From Methanobacterium sp. (lineage in GTDB: Archaea; Methanobacteriota; Methanobacteria; Methanobacteriales; Methanobacteriaceae), in assembly GCA_020855015.1 (NCBI GenBank), contig JAHKLP010000121.1:1-28575 (forward strand): a DNA stretch of 28,575 bases, read 5' to 3'. Position 1 is the stretch's first letter. Every line of letters starts with the position of its first letter. Shown one piece after another: positions 16,912-24,907 of this stretch. The notes beneath the pieces are model-generated. The model did no database searches, was not told where the DNA came from, and was given only the letters and a program-made list of their open reading frames with translations. The translations under genes and the position numbers were made by a program.

Positions 16912-17004
16912 CCCAACCAAACCAATCAAAAAACAGGGGGAACATTATAGATTCGAACATTTCATAAAGGGTTCAAAAAATCTATAAACTCACCCCTCAG
17001 TTTA

Positions 17005-17402
17005 TTATAACAAATCCAGACCCACATCCAGAACTTTCCCGGATTCTTCAGATAGTTCACTTAAAGAGTCTAACATTTCATCTTCCGTTATTCTAACTGG
17101 ACTGTTCAGGTAGGTGTCCAGATGGCTTTGGGATGGTCTGAAACTGAGAAAAGAATCCAAATCCAAGTTTATATATGGATCCTTTCCATTATCCAGTGCC
17201 AGTGACCCATTAACTTTATGTTATCATCTCTACTTAGATGATGGTCCATTAAGAAAATATCATTCACATGGTTATGCATAGCTCTATAAGTCCTCTTGAA
17301 TTCTTCCCTTGAATATATGATAACTTCTTCACGGTCCTGGAAAGATTCAGAATCATATAGTCTAGCTCTATCCCCAAATAGTATTCCTTGACTAGTCCTC
17401 AT
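17005..17402 (-). pseudogene. Frameshifted paralogue of the 16423-16911 gene
   Basis: The first frame starts at ATG 17402 (GGAGGTG, nine bases upstream; a GTG at 17414 overlaps that site) and reads MRTSQGILFGDRARLYDSES and on to SRDDN, then loses sense and stops at 17169. The -1 frame from 17220 carries on in protein-like fashion for 71 codons (HKVNGSLALDNGKDPY to VLDVGLDLL) to a stop at 17005-17007. A one-base loss near 17218-17224 explains both. The two frames together give about 132 residues. The N-terminal half aligns with the intact neighbour: MRxSxGI, then LY, a hydrophobic DDILVFPS/EEVIIYSR pair and ExF. This is either a recent pseudogene, two separate overlapping genes, or a sequencing error. 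Confidence 0.65.
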
Positions 17403-17580
17403 AGTAAGTTTCACCTCCTCTTTGTGGGGATGGAATACTATTGGTCCGGTAAGTTCAAGGAATTTGAGGTAGAGAGCACCAGAAAAGTAATATTCATAAT
17501 ATTTTTCACTAGAGTATTATAATTCATTGTATTAATTTTATATTAATTTCAGTGAGAATTGGGAGAATGAATTAAAGAGT

Positions 17581-17589
17581 TATATAAAG
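17581..17589 (+). promoter_or_regulatory. TATA box before the 32-codon frame
   Basis: TATATAAAG would place a transcription start near 17608-17612, about ten bases before the ATG at 17620. It is too far from tRNA-Leu(CAA) to serve it directly. Confidence 0.45.
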
Positions 17590-17619
17590 AAAAAGCATTA
17601 AACTACCCAAGTAACTGAT

Positions 17620-17718
17620 ATGGACGTTGATAGCATTTTAAAAGATAATGGACGCACTTCAAGAAATAGCGGCTTGGATATGCTATTAAGAAATGTGAAT
17701 AGACATGCTAGATCATAA
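17620..17718 (+). CDS. Possible 32-residue protein or gene remnant
   Basis: A short frame (MDVDSILKDNGRTSRNSGLD then MLLRNVNRHARS) with ATG about 39 bases after the start of a good TATA box, which would make a nearly leaderless mRNA. The peptide is basic toward its C-terminus, with no hydrophobic segment and no recognised family. There is no ribosome binding site. The same sequence could be the leftover 5' end of a longer gene; the downstream tRNA begins 41 bases after the stop. Confidence 0.3.
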   Translation: MDVDSILKDNGRTSRNSGLDMLLRNVNRHARS

Positions 17719-17729
17719 ACCAAGAATCT

Positions 17730-17738
17730 AAATATAAG
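17730..17738 (+). promoter_or_regulatory. TATA box of tRNA-Leu(CAA)
   Basis: AAATATAAG lies about 26 bases upstream of the first tRNA base (17760), the standard archaeal spacing, so the transcript probably starts at or within a few bases of the mature 5' end. Confidence 0.6.
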
Positions 17739-17759
17739 GGTTTGATCTTATCATTAAGT

Positions 17760-18257
<498 letters not shown>

Positions 18258-18360
18258 TCCCCCCCTAATTTCACACCTTTTGAATCTTTGGCATCAGATT
18301 ATGAAAAAATACTCACATATACCTTCTTTAATTATATCTTTTAACCCGCAATAACTAAAA

Positions 18361-18397
18361 ACATAACTATCTTGTAACATACTCTACGAAGTTATGT
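18361..18397. repeat. 8-bp inverted repeat upstream of yrdC
   Basis: ACATAACT (18361-18368) and AGTTATGT (18390-18397) are perfect complements with 21 bases between, ending 47 bases before the YrdC start. This could be a regulator site or a leader hairpin. The surroundings are AT-rich, which lowers its weight. Confidence 0.35.
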
Positions 18398-18444
18398 AAA
18401 AATTGAATTATCATTAATTACTACTAAAATTTAAGGAAGATCAG

Positions 18445-19062
18445 ATGAAAATCATTAAAATCAATCCCGAGAATCCAGAAAAAGAAAAAATAGAAATGGT
18501 TCTGGACATATTACGTCAGGGTGGAACTGCTGTTTACCCTACAGATACAGTCTACGGTTTGGCGGCAAATATATTCAGAAAAAAAGCTGTTTTAGATGTT
18601 TATCGGATGAAAGAAAGATCAGTGCACAAACCACTATCAATCTGCCTGTCAAAACCAGAAGACATCAAGAATGTGGCACACCTGGATTCTAAAGGAAATG
18701 AAATAGTCCAAAAAATTCTTCCAGGGCCCTACACCCTGATTTTAAACAGGAAAGATAATGTTCCAGCCCAGATCACAGCAGGAACAGACAAAATCGGAGT
18801 CAGGATTCCAAATAACCTGATTTGCAGGGATATTTCTAGGGAATTTCCCATAACTACCACCAGTGCCAATATATCCGGTCATCCCTCCCCTAGATCTGTC
18901 AGTGAAGTGCAAAAAGAGTTGGATGGTCAACCAGATATCATAATTGATTCTGGCCCATGCAGGAGTGGAGTTTCATCTACTGTAGTGGATCTCACAGTCA
19001 ACCCCCCAAAAATCTTAAGGGAAGGTGCGGGGATGGAGAAACTACTCTCAATAATAAAATAG
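18445..19062 (+). CDS. Threonylcarbamoyl-AMP synthase (YrdC/Sua5 family)
   Basis: A 205-residue YrdC-domain protein that makes threonylcarbamoyl-AMP from threonine, bicarbonate and ATP for the t6A37 modification of ANN-decoding tRNAs. Visible family features are the N-terminal YPTDTVYGLAANIF, the KxR-like MKERSVHKPLSI segment, the LPGPYTLIL motif, VRIPNN, and TTSANISGHPSP. It lacks the C-terminal Sua5 extension, so it is the short form. Start ATG 18445 follows AAGGAAGAT. The following gene is radB, 105 bases on. As I recall, this YrdC gene is next to archaetidylinositol phosphate synthase in Methanothermobacter, whereas here about 10 kb separates them. Confidence 0.92.
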   Translation: MKIIKINPENPEKEKIEMVLDILRQGGTAVYPTDTVYGLAANIFRKKAVLDVYRMKERSVHKPLSICLSKPEDIKNVAHLDSKGNEIVQKILPGPYTLILNRKDNVPAQITAGTDKIGVRIPNNLICRDISREFPITTTSANISGHPSPRSVSEVQKELDGQPDIIIDSGPCRSGVSSTVVDLTVNPPKILREGAGMEKLLSIIK

Positions 19063-19167
19063 TAAGTAGAATAATGGAGATCAATAATTTAAACATAATT
19101 ATATTTATCCCGGAATGATTTAATAGAATAAATAGAGATTTACTTAGAAGTAATATATAGGGATTAA

Positions 19168-19866
19168 ATGTCAGAAATTCTATCCAACATAAAACAGAAG
19201 GGTAAAATACGCACATCCTCACCAATCGACTCCCTCATTGGGGGTGGGATTGAAAAGGGAGTCATCACCCAGTTCTACGGCCCTCCCGGGTCTGGTAAAA
19301 CCAACATAGCCCTCAATCTTATGGTTCAATCCGCTAGTAACGGGGGTAAAAGTGTATTCATAGATACTGAGGGTGGATTATCCATTGAAAGAGTTAAACA
19401 GATATCAGGAACAGAGTTCAACAAATTGGCTTCTAATATCATAGTATTTGAACCATCAACATTCACAGAACAGGATTCTGTCCTGCGAAGAATCGAAAAA
19501 ATGGTTTTATCAGGGGAAAAGGTAGAACTCATCATCCTGGACTCTGCAGTAGCTCTTTACCGGGTTCTTGATGGTGATTCATCCCAGATTAAAAGGGAGC
19601 TGGGAAAGCAGATGGGACTCCTCACCAAACTGGCCCGTAAACACGAAATAGCAGTGGTGATTACCAACCAGGTCTATGCCAGTTTTGAGGGTGAAGGAAT
19701 GGTGGAGCCAGTAGGCGGCACTATTTTAAAATACCGGAGCAAGATCATGGTGGAATTGGAAAGGGGGGATGTTAGTGGTGAGAGATATGCCATCTTAAAA
19801 AGGCACCGTAGTCGACCTGAGGGGCTGCGCACCCGCTTCCGAATTGTTGATAGTGGTCTCATATGA
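19168..19866 (+). CDS. radB: DNA repair and recombination protein RadB
   Basis: A 232-residue RecA-superfamily ATPase of the archaeal RadB type, a RadA paralogue lacking the N-terminal helix-hairpin-helix domain. It starts directly with SSPIDSLIGGGIEKGVITQF. Walker A is GPPGSGKT (residues 39-46), Walker B is VELIILDSAV, and the L2-side motif VVITNQVYASF is present. A basic C-terminal stretch (LKRHRSRPEGLRTRF) fits DNA contact. RadB assists homologous recombination, binding DNA and RadA or Hjc in characterised archaea. Start ATG 19168 follows TAGGGA; a TATA-like TAATATATA lies just upstream. Confidence 0.95.
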   Translation: MSEILSNIKQKGKIRTSSPIDSLIGGGIEKGVITQFYGPPGSGKTNIALNLMVQSASNGGKSVFIDTEGGLSIERVKQISGTEFNKLASNIIVFEPSTFTEQDSVLRRIEKMVLSGEKVELIILDSAVALYRVLDGDSSQIKRELGKQMGLLTKLARKHEIAVVITNQVYASFEGEGMVEPVGGTILKYRSKIMVELERGDVSGERYAILKRHRSRPEGLRTRFRIVDSGLI

Positions 19867-19950
19867 TGGATACTTTTAAATTAAGTGATGATATAAATTA
19901 GGATAAGATATAGTAGAATTGCAATTAACATTTACAAGTGGTATTTTGGC

Positions 19951-19994
19951 GATTACTATCTCTTTTGAGGGGCGGAAATGTTTCGCAGGTAATC
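19951..19994 (+). ncRNA. Candidate small structured RNA element
   Basis: The radB-aminotransferase gap contains a possible three-way junction. The outer stem is GATTAC (19951-19956) with GTAATC (19989-19994). One inner hairpin is CTC-TTTT-GAG (19960-19969). The other is GCGGAA-ATG-TTTCGC (19972-19986, one G-T pair). It is notably GC-richer than its flanks. A TATA-like GATATAAAT (about 19888) upstream could transcribe it as a short RNA or place it in a leader. No known riboswitch class was recognised. Confidence 0.3.
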
Positions 19995-20044
19995 CTAAAT
20001 TACTAATTTTGCGTATACATAAGAAGAATAGTTAAGATAGTTGA

Positions 20045-21217
20045 GTGTTGAGAGATATGATTTCACCCAAAAAGTATGCTAAAGCAGCAAAAGTACTGCC
20101 TAAAGGATTTAAAACAGCTAATGAATTCTTTAACTACGTTTACAATGATCCGGATATGATCTGGATGGGGCAAAACACTAACCATCTCCATGACCAGAAT
20201 GGAGTTGTGGAGGCCATGATTGCCAGCATCCGGTGGAATGATTACTGCAAATACCCACCACCAGAAGGTTTTCCACGTCTCAGGGAATTGGTCATGGAAG
20301 ATCTGGGGTTGGGTAATGAATATGATATTCTGGTAACTGCCGGAGCCACAGAATCACTATATCTGTGTGCCAATGATATTTTAGAACCGGAAAACAATAC
20401 CATCACCTGTGACCCGGGATATCTTATTATTGATAATTTCGCAAGCCGTTTTGGGGATCATGTTAAATCAGTTCCCATTTACAATGACCAGTGCGGCTAT
20501 AAACTTACACCTCAACTGGTAAGGGACAATTTGGATAAGAACACTAAACTGATATCCCTGGTTGATCCATTGAACCCATTGGGATCATCCTACACCAAGG
20601 AGGAGAGAAAAGAGTTTAAGGATATTGCAGAAGATCATGAGATCTACCTGTTACATGATATCACCTATCGTGATTTTGCACGGGAACATCAACTCATGGC
20701 AGAGATATGTCCAGAGTACACAGTTACTGTGTACAGTTTCTCCAAGATCTATGGTATGGCTGGTATGAGGATCGGTGCAGTAGTGGGGGTGCCTGAGATA
20801 ATCAACTCCATACGTTCCATTGTCATCAACGACCTGGGAACCAACCTGATAGCCCAGAATGGGGCAATGGCAGCCATAGAATCCAAACCAAAATGGCTGG
20901 AAAGAGTAAGGAACATCACCCGACAGAACCAGGACATCATCAAACAGGCAGTGGATCAGGTTGAAGGAGCTTTCATAGCAGTCTACCCCTCTGATGGTAA
21001 CATGATGGCTATTGATATGATCGATACTGGTGTCACACCTCGGGAAATGGCAGATTACCTCATAGAGCGTAAAATATTCGCCAGGGAAGGATCCTACACC
21101 AGTAAACAATTCGGGCACCGCTACCTCCGGGTGAGCTTCTCCATACCCACCACACAGGTGGAGTACTTTGCAGAGTGTTTCCTGGAAGGGATGGAAGCCT
21201 TGAAGACTTCCAAATAA
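20045..21217 (+). CDS. PLP-dependent aminotransferase (class I/II, aspartate-type)
   Basis: A 390-residue fold-type I aminotransferase. The PLP lysine is in YSFSKIYGMAGMRIG (residue 234), with the phosphate-binding Arg a few residues on. Other landmarks are VTAGATESLYLC (PLP phosphate loop), a DPLNPLGSSYT segment in place of the usual NPTG, HDITYRDF for the cofactor-binding Asp/Tyr, and a C-terminal RYLRVSFSI with the carboxylate-binding Arg. The family covers aspartate, aromatic and diaminopimelate enzymes. An amino donor/2-oxoacid exchange is certain in type, but the substrate is not predictable. Possible starts are GTG 20045, TTG 20048 and ATG 20057; ribosome-site support is weak for all, and the ATG is the simplest. 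It follows radB by 178 bases. Confidence 0.88.
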   Translation: MLRDMISPKKYAKAAKVLPKGFKTANEFFNYVYNDPDMIWMGQNTNHLHDQNGVVEAMIASIRWNDYCKYPPPEGFPRLRELVMEDLGLGNEYDILVTAGATESLYLCANDILEPENNTITCDPGYLIIDNFASRFGDHVKSVPIYNDQCGYKLTPQLVRDNLDKNTKLISLVDPLNPLGSSYTKEERKEFKDIAEDHEIYLLHDITYRDFAREHQLMAEICPEYTVTVYSFSKIYGMAGMRIGAVVGVPEIINSIRSIVINDLGTNLIAQNGAMAAIESKPKWLERVRNITRQNQDIIKQAVDQVEGAFIAVYPSDGNMMAIDMIDTGVTPREMADYLIERKIFAREGSYTSKQFGHRYLRVSFSIPTTQVEYFAECFLEGMEALKTSK

Positions 21218-21520
21218 TTATTTTTTTTCTTTTTATGCATTTCTTATTTTCTAAAAGTTAAATGTAAAAATAATAGTTTTACAGTCATTTATAGCCTTTT
21301 CCTGATCCACTTGGTGTAATAAGTGGGAAGATCAATACAGGTTCAACCATGGAACTGTTTAAAATAGTTAACAAGCTTATAATTCTGATTATGCTTGTTG
21401 CGTAATGTGTCTTTATATCAATTATTCCTGATTAAAAAATGATAAAATAAAATAACTGTAATCAGGAAAACTGTTGCTAAAACCAGGATGATTATATTTA
21501 GGGTGGGTGAAGGTGAAAAA
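21218..21520. other. Intergenic region with 10-bp inverted repeat
   Basis: Three hundred bases after the aminotransferase hold a T tract (21223-21233, likely terminator), a TATA-like TTTATATC (about 21411-21418), and a perfect 10-bp inverted repeat, TTCCTGATTA (21425-21434) and TAATCAGGAA (21459-21468), upstream of a tiny membrane gene. An 18-codon frame (21349-21405) has no ribosome binding site and was not called. Confidence 0.5.
21425..21468. repeat. 10-bp perfect inverted repeat, possible operator or leader hairpin
   Basis: Arms TTCCTGATTA and TAATCAGGAA are separated by 24 AT-rich bases, 52 bases before the tiny membrane gene. The arms are of mixed composition in an AT-rich region, so chance is less likely. 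It lies just downstream of a TATA-like word. Confidence 0.45.
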
Positions 21521-21601
21521 ATGGGAATTGGTGTAGTAGTAGTTGTTGTAGCTGTTGTAATTCTACTTATCATTATTAACATTTCTCCTATAATTAACTA
21601 A
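21521..21601 (+). CDS. Tiny single-helix membrane peptide (26 residues)
   Basis: The protein reads MGIGVVVVVVAVVILLIIIN and then ISPIIN: one uninterrupted hydrophobic helix of about 22 residues with almost no polar tail. The ATG follows a good ribosome binding site (AAGGTGA, five bases of spacing), which supports translation. The valine run is coded by GTA/GTT repeats (from 21532), so a simple-sequence origin is possible. No family is recognised. Small hydrophobic proteins of this sort can modulate larger membrane complexes or act as toxins, but neither is shown here. The gene is on the opposite strand to ABCE1 and stands alone. Confidence 0.5.
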   Translation: MGIGVVVVVVAVVILLIIINISPIIN

Positions 21602-21731
21602 ATGTAGTATGAATAAAACCATTATCTAATATTTTGATGTCTTAGAACCGATGGAAACAATAGAATTCCATTAATTAAGGATGCCTACAATGCCGAGGAT
21701 TGGTAAGAATAGATTAAAGGGGTTAAATTAC

Positions 21732-23507
21732 TTAACTTTTCAGATAGTAATATTCTCCCTTCTCTTTTTGCTCCCGATCCAGGTAACTGTTCTCCTTGTT
21801 AACTCGGGGTCGTCTTGTTTCTTTATCGCGACGGAATGTAACTCCAACCTCGGATAGGAACTTGTTCATAGCTGAACGCAGGTCCATGGGACTGGTGGCA
21901 TGACCCTCAACTCCCGGTTCTCCCGTGAAGACCATGGCACGGCTGGAAATGTAGTCAATAAACACAATATCGTGGTCAACAATGATAGCTGCAGCATTGC
22001 GACTTTCAACCACACGCCTTATTGCTCTTGCTGCCCGGAGCCTCTGTTCAACATCCAAGTAGGCGGTGGGTTCGTCGAAAAGGTAAATATCAGCGTCCCG
22101 AGAAAGGGAGATGGCCACACTCAGCCTCTGAAGTTCGCCCCCACTCAATTCATCCATCTTCTTCTCCAGTAATTCCTCCAGGAGGAAGGGTTTCATAATT
22201 TCAGTCTTGAAAAGGTTGGTGCCAAAGTTGGGTGTTGTGGTGTACAGGAATTCCTGTACTGTGCCAGAATAGTCCGATATGAGGTATTGGGGTTTGTAAG
22301 AAATTGTAATCTTCTTTTGTATCTTCCCGTTATCCGGTTTTTCCACTCCAGCCAGCATCTTGGCAAAGGTGGTTTTTCCAATACCGTTGGGCCCGAAAGC
22401 AGTCAGTATTTCATCATGTTGAACTTCTCCATCATCAACTTCCAAGTGGAAGCCATCATATGACTTTTCAAGGGCACTGTAGGAAGATATAGATTCAGTG
22501 TCAATTTCTGCCGTGGGGGGTCTTACATGGAATTCTATGGCCTGTTTACGGAATCGAACATTTTCTTCACGGAGATAACCATTGATATAAGTGTTTATTC
22601 CCACCCGAACACCACGCATCTGGGAGACAACACCGTAACCACCAGGTTGGCCATACAGGATGTGTACGTAATCGGAAATAGCATCTAATGCAGCCAGATC
22701 GTGTTCTATTACCAGGATGGATTTTCCTTCGCTTGCTAACTCCCGGATAACCTTAATGGCATATAATCGTTGTCGAACATCCAGCCAGCTGGTGGGTTCG
22801 TCAAAATAATAGAAATCCGCTTCTCTTAACACTGCAGCAGCGATAGCAACTCTCTGAAGCTCACCACCACTCAGGTTGGCTATTTGTCGTCCCATTATGG
22901 GTCCCAGTTGCAGTGATTCACATACAAAGTCCAGTCGTTTCCTCTCATCAACACTGTTTAAAAGGTCACTCACGTTCCCTTTAACAAATTTAGGTAATAA
23001 ATCCACCATTTGGGGCTTGTGCACCACCTTTAAATCTCCTGCTGACAGTTTCTGAAAGTAATTCTGCAGCTGGTTTCCTTTGAAAAAGTTGAATATATCC
23101 TCCCATGGAACTTTTTCATCCAAATTTCCCAGGTTGGGGTGCAGTTCTCCAGATAATATGCGGATAATGGTTGACTTACCAATACCATTGGGTCCTAAGA
23201 GTCCCACAACAGAACCCTCCCTTATGGTGGGTAACCCAAATAATTCGAACTGGTTCTGCCCATAACGGTGTATGGGGTCTTCCAATGCTTCTGGCAGGTT
23301 AATAATGCTCACGGCATTGAATGGACAGCGATTGGTGCATATACCACACCCCGAACACAGTTCTTCAGAGATGACTGGTTTTTTAGTCTTGGGATCGATG
23401 GTGATTGTGTCTTCTTCCATGCGCACACCAGGACAGTATTCAATGCAAGTGTAGTTGCATTTCTTGGGCTGGCAACGGTCATGGTCTAATATGGATATTC
23501 TACTCAA
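21732..23507 (-). CDS. Ribosome recycling ATPase ABCE1 (Rli1)
   Basis: A 591-residue twin ABC ATPase that splits archaeal ribosomes after termination with aRF1 and Pelota. The N-terminal domain has eight Cys for two [4Fe-4S] clusters (CQPKKCNYTCIEYCPG and CSGCGICTNRCPF). Two nucleotide-binding domains follow, each complete: Walker A GPNGIGKST and GPNGIGKTT, signatures LSGGELQRV and LSGGELQRL, and Walker B YYFDEPTSWLD and YLFDEPTAYLD. The frame extends to a TTG at 23516, but the TTG at 23507 gives the family-typical MSRISILD start. No ATG is available nearby, so translation from TTG is likely. It is a lone minus-strand gene. Confidence 0.96.
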   Translation of the reverse strand: MSRISILDHDRCQPKKCNYTCIEYCPGVRMEEDTITIDPKTKKPVISEELCSGCGICTNRCPFNAVSIINLPEALEDPIHRYGQNQFELFGLPTIREGSVVGLLGPNGIGKSTIIRILSGELHPNLGNLDEKVPWEDIFNFFKGNQLQNYFQKLSAGDLKVVHKPQMVDLLPKFVKGNVSDLLNSVDERKRLDFVCESLQLGPIMGRQIANLSGGELQRVAIAAAVLREADFYYFDEPTSWLDVRQRLYAIKVIRELASEGKSILVIEHDLAALDAISDYVHILYGQPGGYGVVSQMRGVRVGINTYINGYLREENVRFRKQAIEFHVRPPTAEIDTESISSYSALEKSYDGFHLEVDDGEVQHDEILTAFGPNGIGKTTFAKMLAGVEKPDNGKIQKKITISYKPQYLISDYSGTVQEFLYTTTPNFGTNLFKTEIMKPFLLEELLEKKMDELSGGELQRLSVAISLSRDADIYLFDEPTAYLDVEQRLRAARAIRRVVESRNAAAIIVDHDIVFIDYISSRAMVFTGEPGVEGHATSPMDLRSAMNKFLSEVGVTFRRDKETRRPRVNKENSYLDREQKEKGEYYYLKS

Positions 23508-23516
23508 AATTATCAA

Positions 23517-23880
23517 AACCTTAAATAGTTTTTATTCAGATTAAAGAATGTGTAAAGTTCCTGATTGTATGTAAAAATATTCCTGTCAAATAAATTTCAA
23601 TCAATAAATTTTTTGATAGATATAATTTATGCCCTAGTAAACTATTGTTAGATGTTATATTAATCTAGGACTTATAATATTATTCTGCTAATAATCATTT
23701 TATTAACATAATGGTGTTTGACCCTTATGGATTATTTTCATCAGTAATATTGGAATTATGGGGGTGAAAATAATATAGATAAAATGGATACAGTTAAAAA
23801 AGTTGATTTTTTTTAGATAAGGTGTTTAACAGCCCATATTTGTGACTATTAATAACCGTCAAGATAACTTAAAAATAACA
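23517..23880. other. AT-rich gap between ABCE1 and histone
   Basis: No frame, tRNA or clear repeat was found. The left end must hold the ABCE1 promoter (AACTATTTAAGG on the minus strand near 23520-23531 is TATA-like). Confidence 0.5.
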
Positions 23881-23899
23881 TTAAAGAAAAAAAGAAAAG
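23881..23899 (-). terminator. T-rich terminator after histone gene
   Basis: On the minus strand a TCTTTTCTTTTTTTCTTTAA stretch begins at the histone stop codon, a strong archaeal poly-T terminator as expected for an abundant transcript. Confidence 0.65.
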
Positions 23900-23900
23900 A

Positions 23901-24119
<219 letters not shown>

Positions 24120-24296
24120 GTTCATTTATAGAGGCCACATTATATTTAAGTTTGTCGATCTTTTGCTTATGAATTACCATTAACCTTAAAGATGTTCACT
24201 TTGAAAACCATAATTGACTATGGGTAACTTCGACTTTCATTTGCAAGTGTCTATAATCATAAGTTCCTTATACCAAAAACCAGCATCCGGTGGGGT

Positions 24297-24306
24297 GTTG
24301 TACAAC
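24297..24306. promoter_or_regulatory. Palindrome GTTGTACAAC upstream of the PEBP gene
   Basis: A perfect 10-bp palindrome sits just upstream of a TATA-like CAAATATAAG (24312-24321) that would serve the gene starting at 24384. This is where an archaeal activator or repressor would bind; the regulator is unknown. Confidence 0.35.
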
Positions 24307-24383
24307 CACTTCAAATATAAGTAGTTTGCCGTTCAAATATTAAACAGAAAAATAAGAGAATCCACATTAATAGGGGTGATTTT

Positions 24384-24854
24384 ATGGTTTTAGAAATTTT
24401 AAGTCCGGTTTTTAGTGATGGGAAACCTATACCTCCCAAATACAGTTGTGAAGGTTCAAATATATCCCCTCCCCTTGATTGGGATATGTCACATGTGTCA
24501 ATACCGGATGATGGTAGTATAGCCCTGATATGTGATGATCCTGACGCACCAGGGGGCACCTGGATCCACTGGGTGATTTTCAATTTGCCTCCTGAGACCA
24601 ATAGTTTACCAGAATTGGTGATGCCTAGGGAAGAACTGGAAAATGGTGCACTGCAAGGTTCAAACAGTTGGGGAAACATTGGATATAGTGGTCCCTGCCC
24701 ACCCAGCGGAACGCATCGTTATTACTTCAAAGTTTACGCACTGGATGTTAAACTAAACTTACCATCAGGAACTACTAAGGAAGAACTTTTAAAGGTTATG
24801 GAAGGACACATCCTTGATAAAGGGCAATTGATGGGCACCTACACCAGGAGATAA
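24384..24854 (+). CDS. YbhB/YbcL-type phosphatidylethanolamine-binding-like protein
   Basis: A 156-residue PEBP-fold protein of the bacterial/archaeal Raf-kinase-inhibitor-like group. Typical motifs are PPKYSCEGSNISPPLDW near the start, the ligand-site CDDPDAPGGTWIHWVIFNLP, and GPCPPSGTHRYYFKVYALD. No signal peptide is present, so it is cytoplasmic. Its biological role in archaea is unknown; the family binds small anionic ligands in a conserved pocket. ATG 24384 follows AGGGGTGA. It precedes the PP-loop gene by 53 bases and may be co-transcribed with it. Confidence 0.92.
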   Translation: MVLEILSPVFSDGKPIPPKYSCEGSNISPPLDWDMSHVSIPDDGSIALICDDPDAPGGTWIHWVIFNLPPETNSLPELVMPREELENGALQGSNSWGNIGYSGPCPPSGTHRYYFKVYALDVKLNLPSGTTKEELLKVMEGHILDKGQLMGTYTRR

Positions 24855-24907
24855 CTGTTTTTATTCAGTAGATTATGGAATTTTTCAGTATGTAAGGGGA
24901 AGTAGTT

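Larger units (their letters stand above)
17415..17759. other. Intergenic stretch with a possible tiny gene and tRNA promoter
   Basis: Apart from the possible 32-codon gene at 17620-17718, its TATA box, and the tRNA TATA box, this AT-rich stretch has no recognisable element. The minus-strand promoter of the gene starting at 17402 must lie near its left end. Confidence 0.5.

Noticed and set aside
20651..21118. 155-residue minus-strand frame inside the aminotransferase gene
   Set aside because: It is a shadow of a gene with strong PLP-enzyme motifs; the antisense translation has no motif or ribosome binding site.
21691..21867. Plus-strand frame with a hydrophobic middle running into the 3' end of the ABCE1 gene
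   Set aside because: Most of it is antisense to ABCE1, and no ribosome binding site precedes the ATG.
24311..24679. 122-residue minus-strand frame over the PEBP gene
   Set aside because: The plus-strand gene has a full set of PEBP motifs and a ribosome binding site; the antisense product has none.
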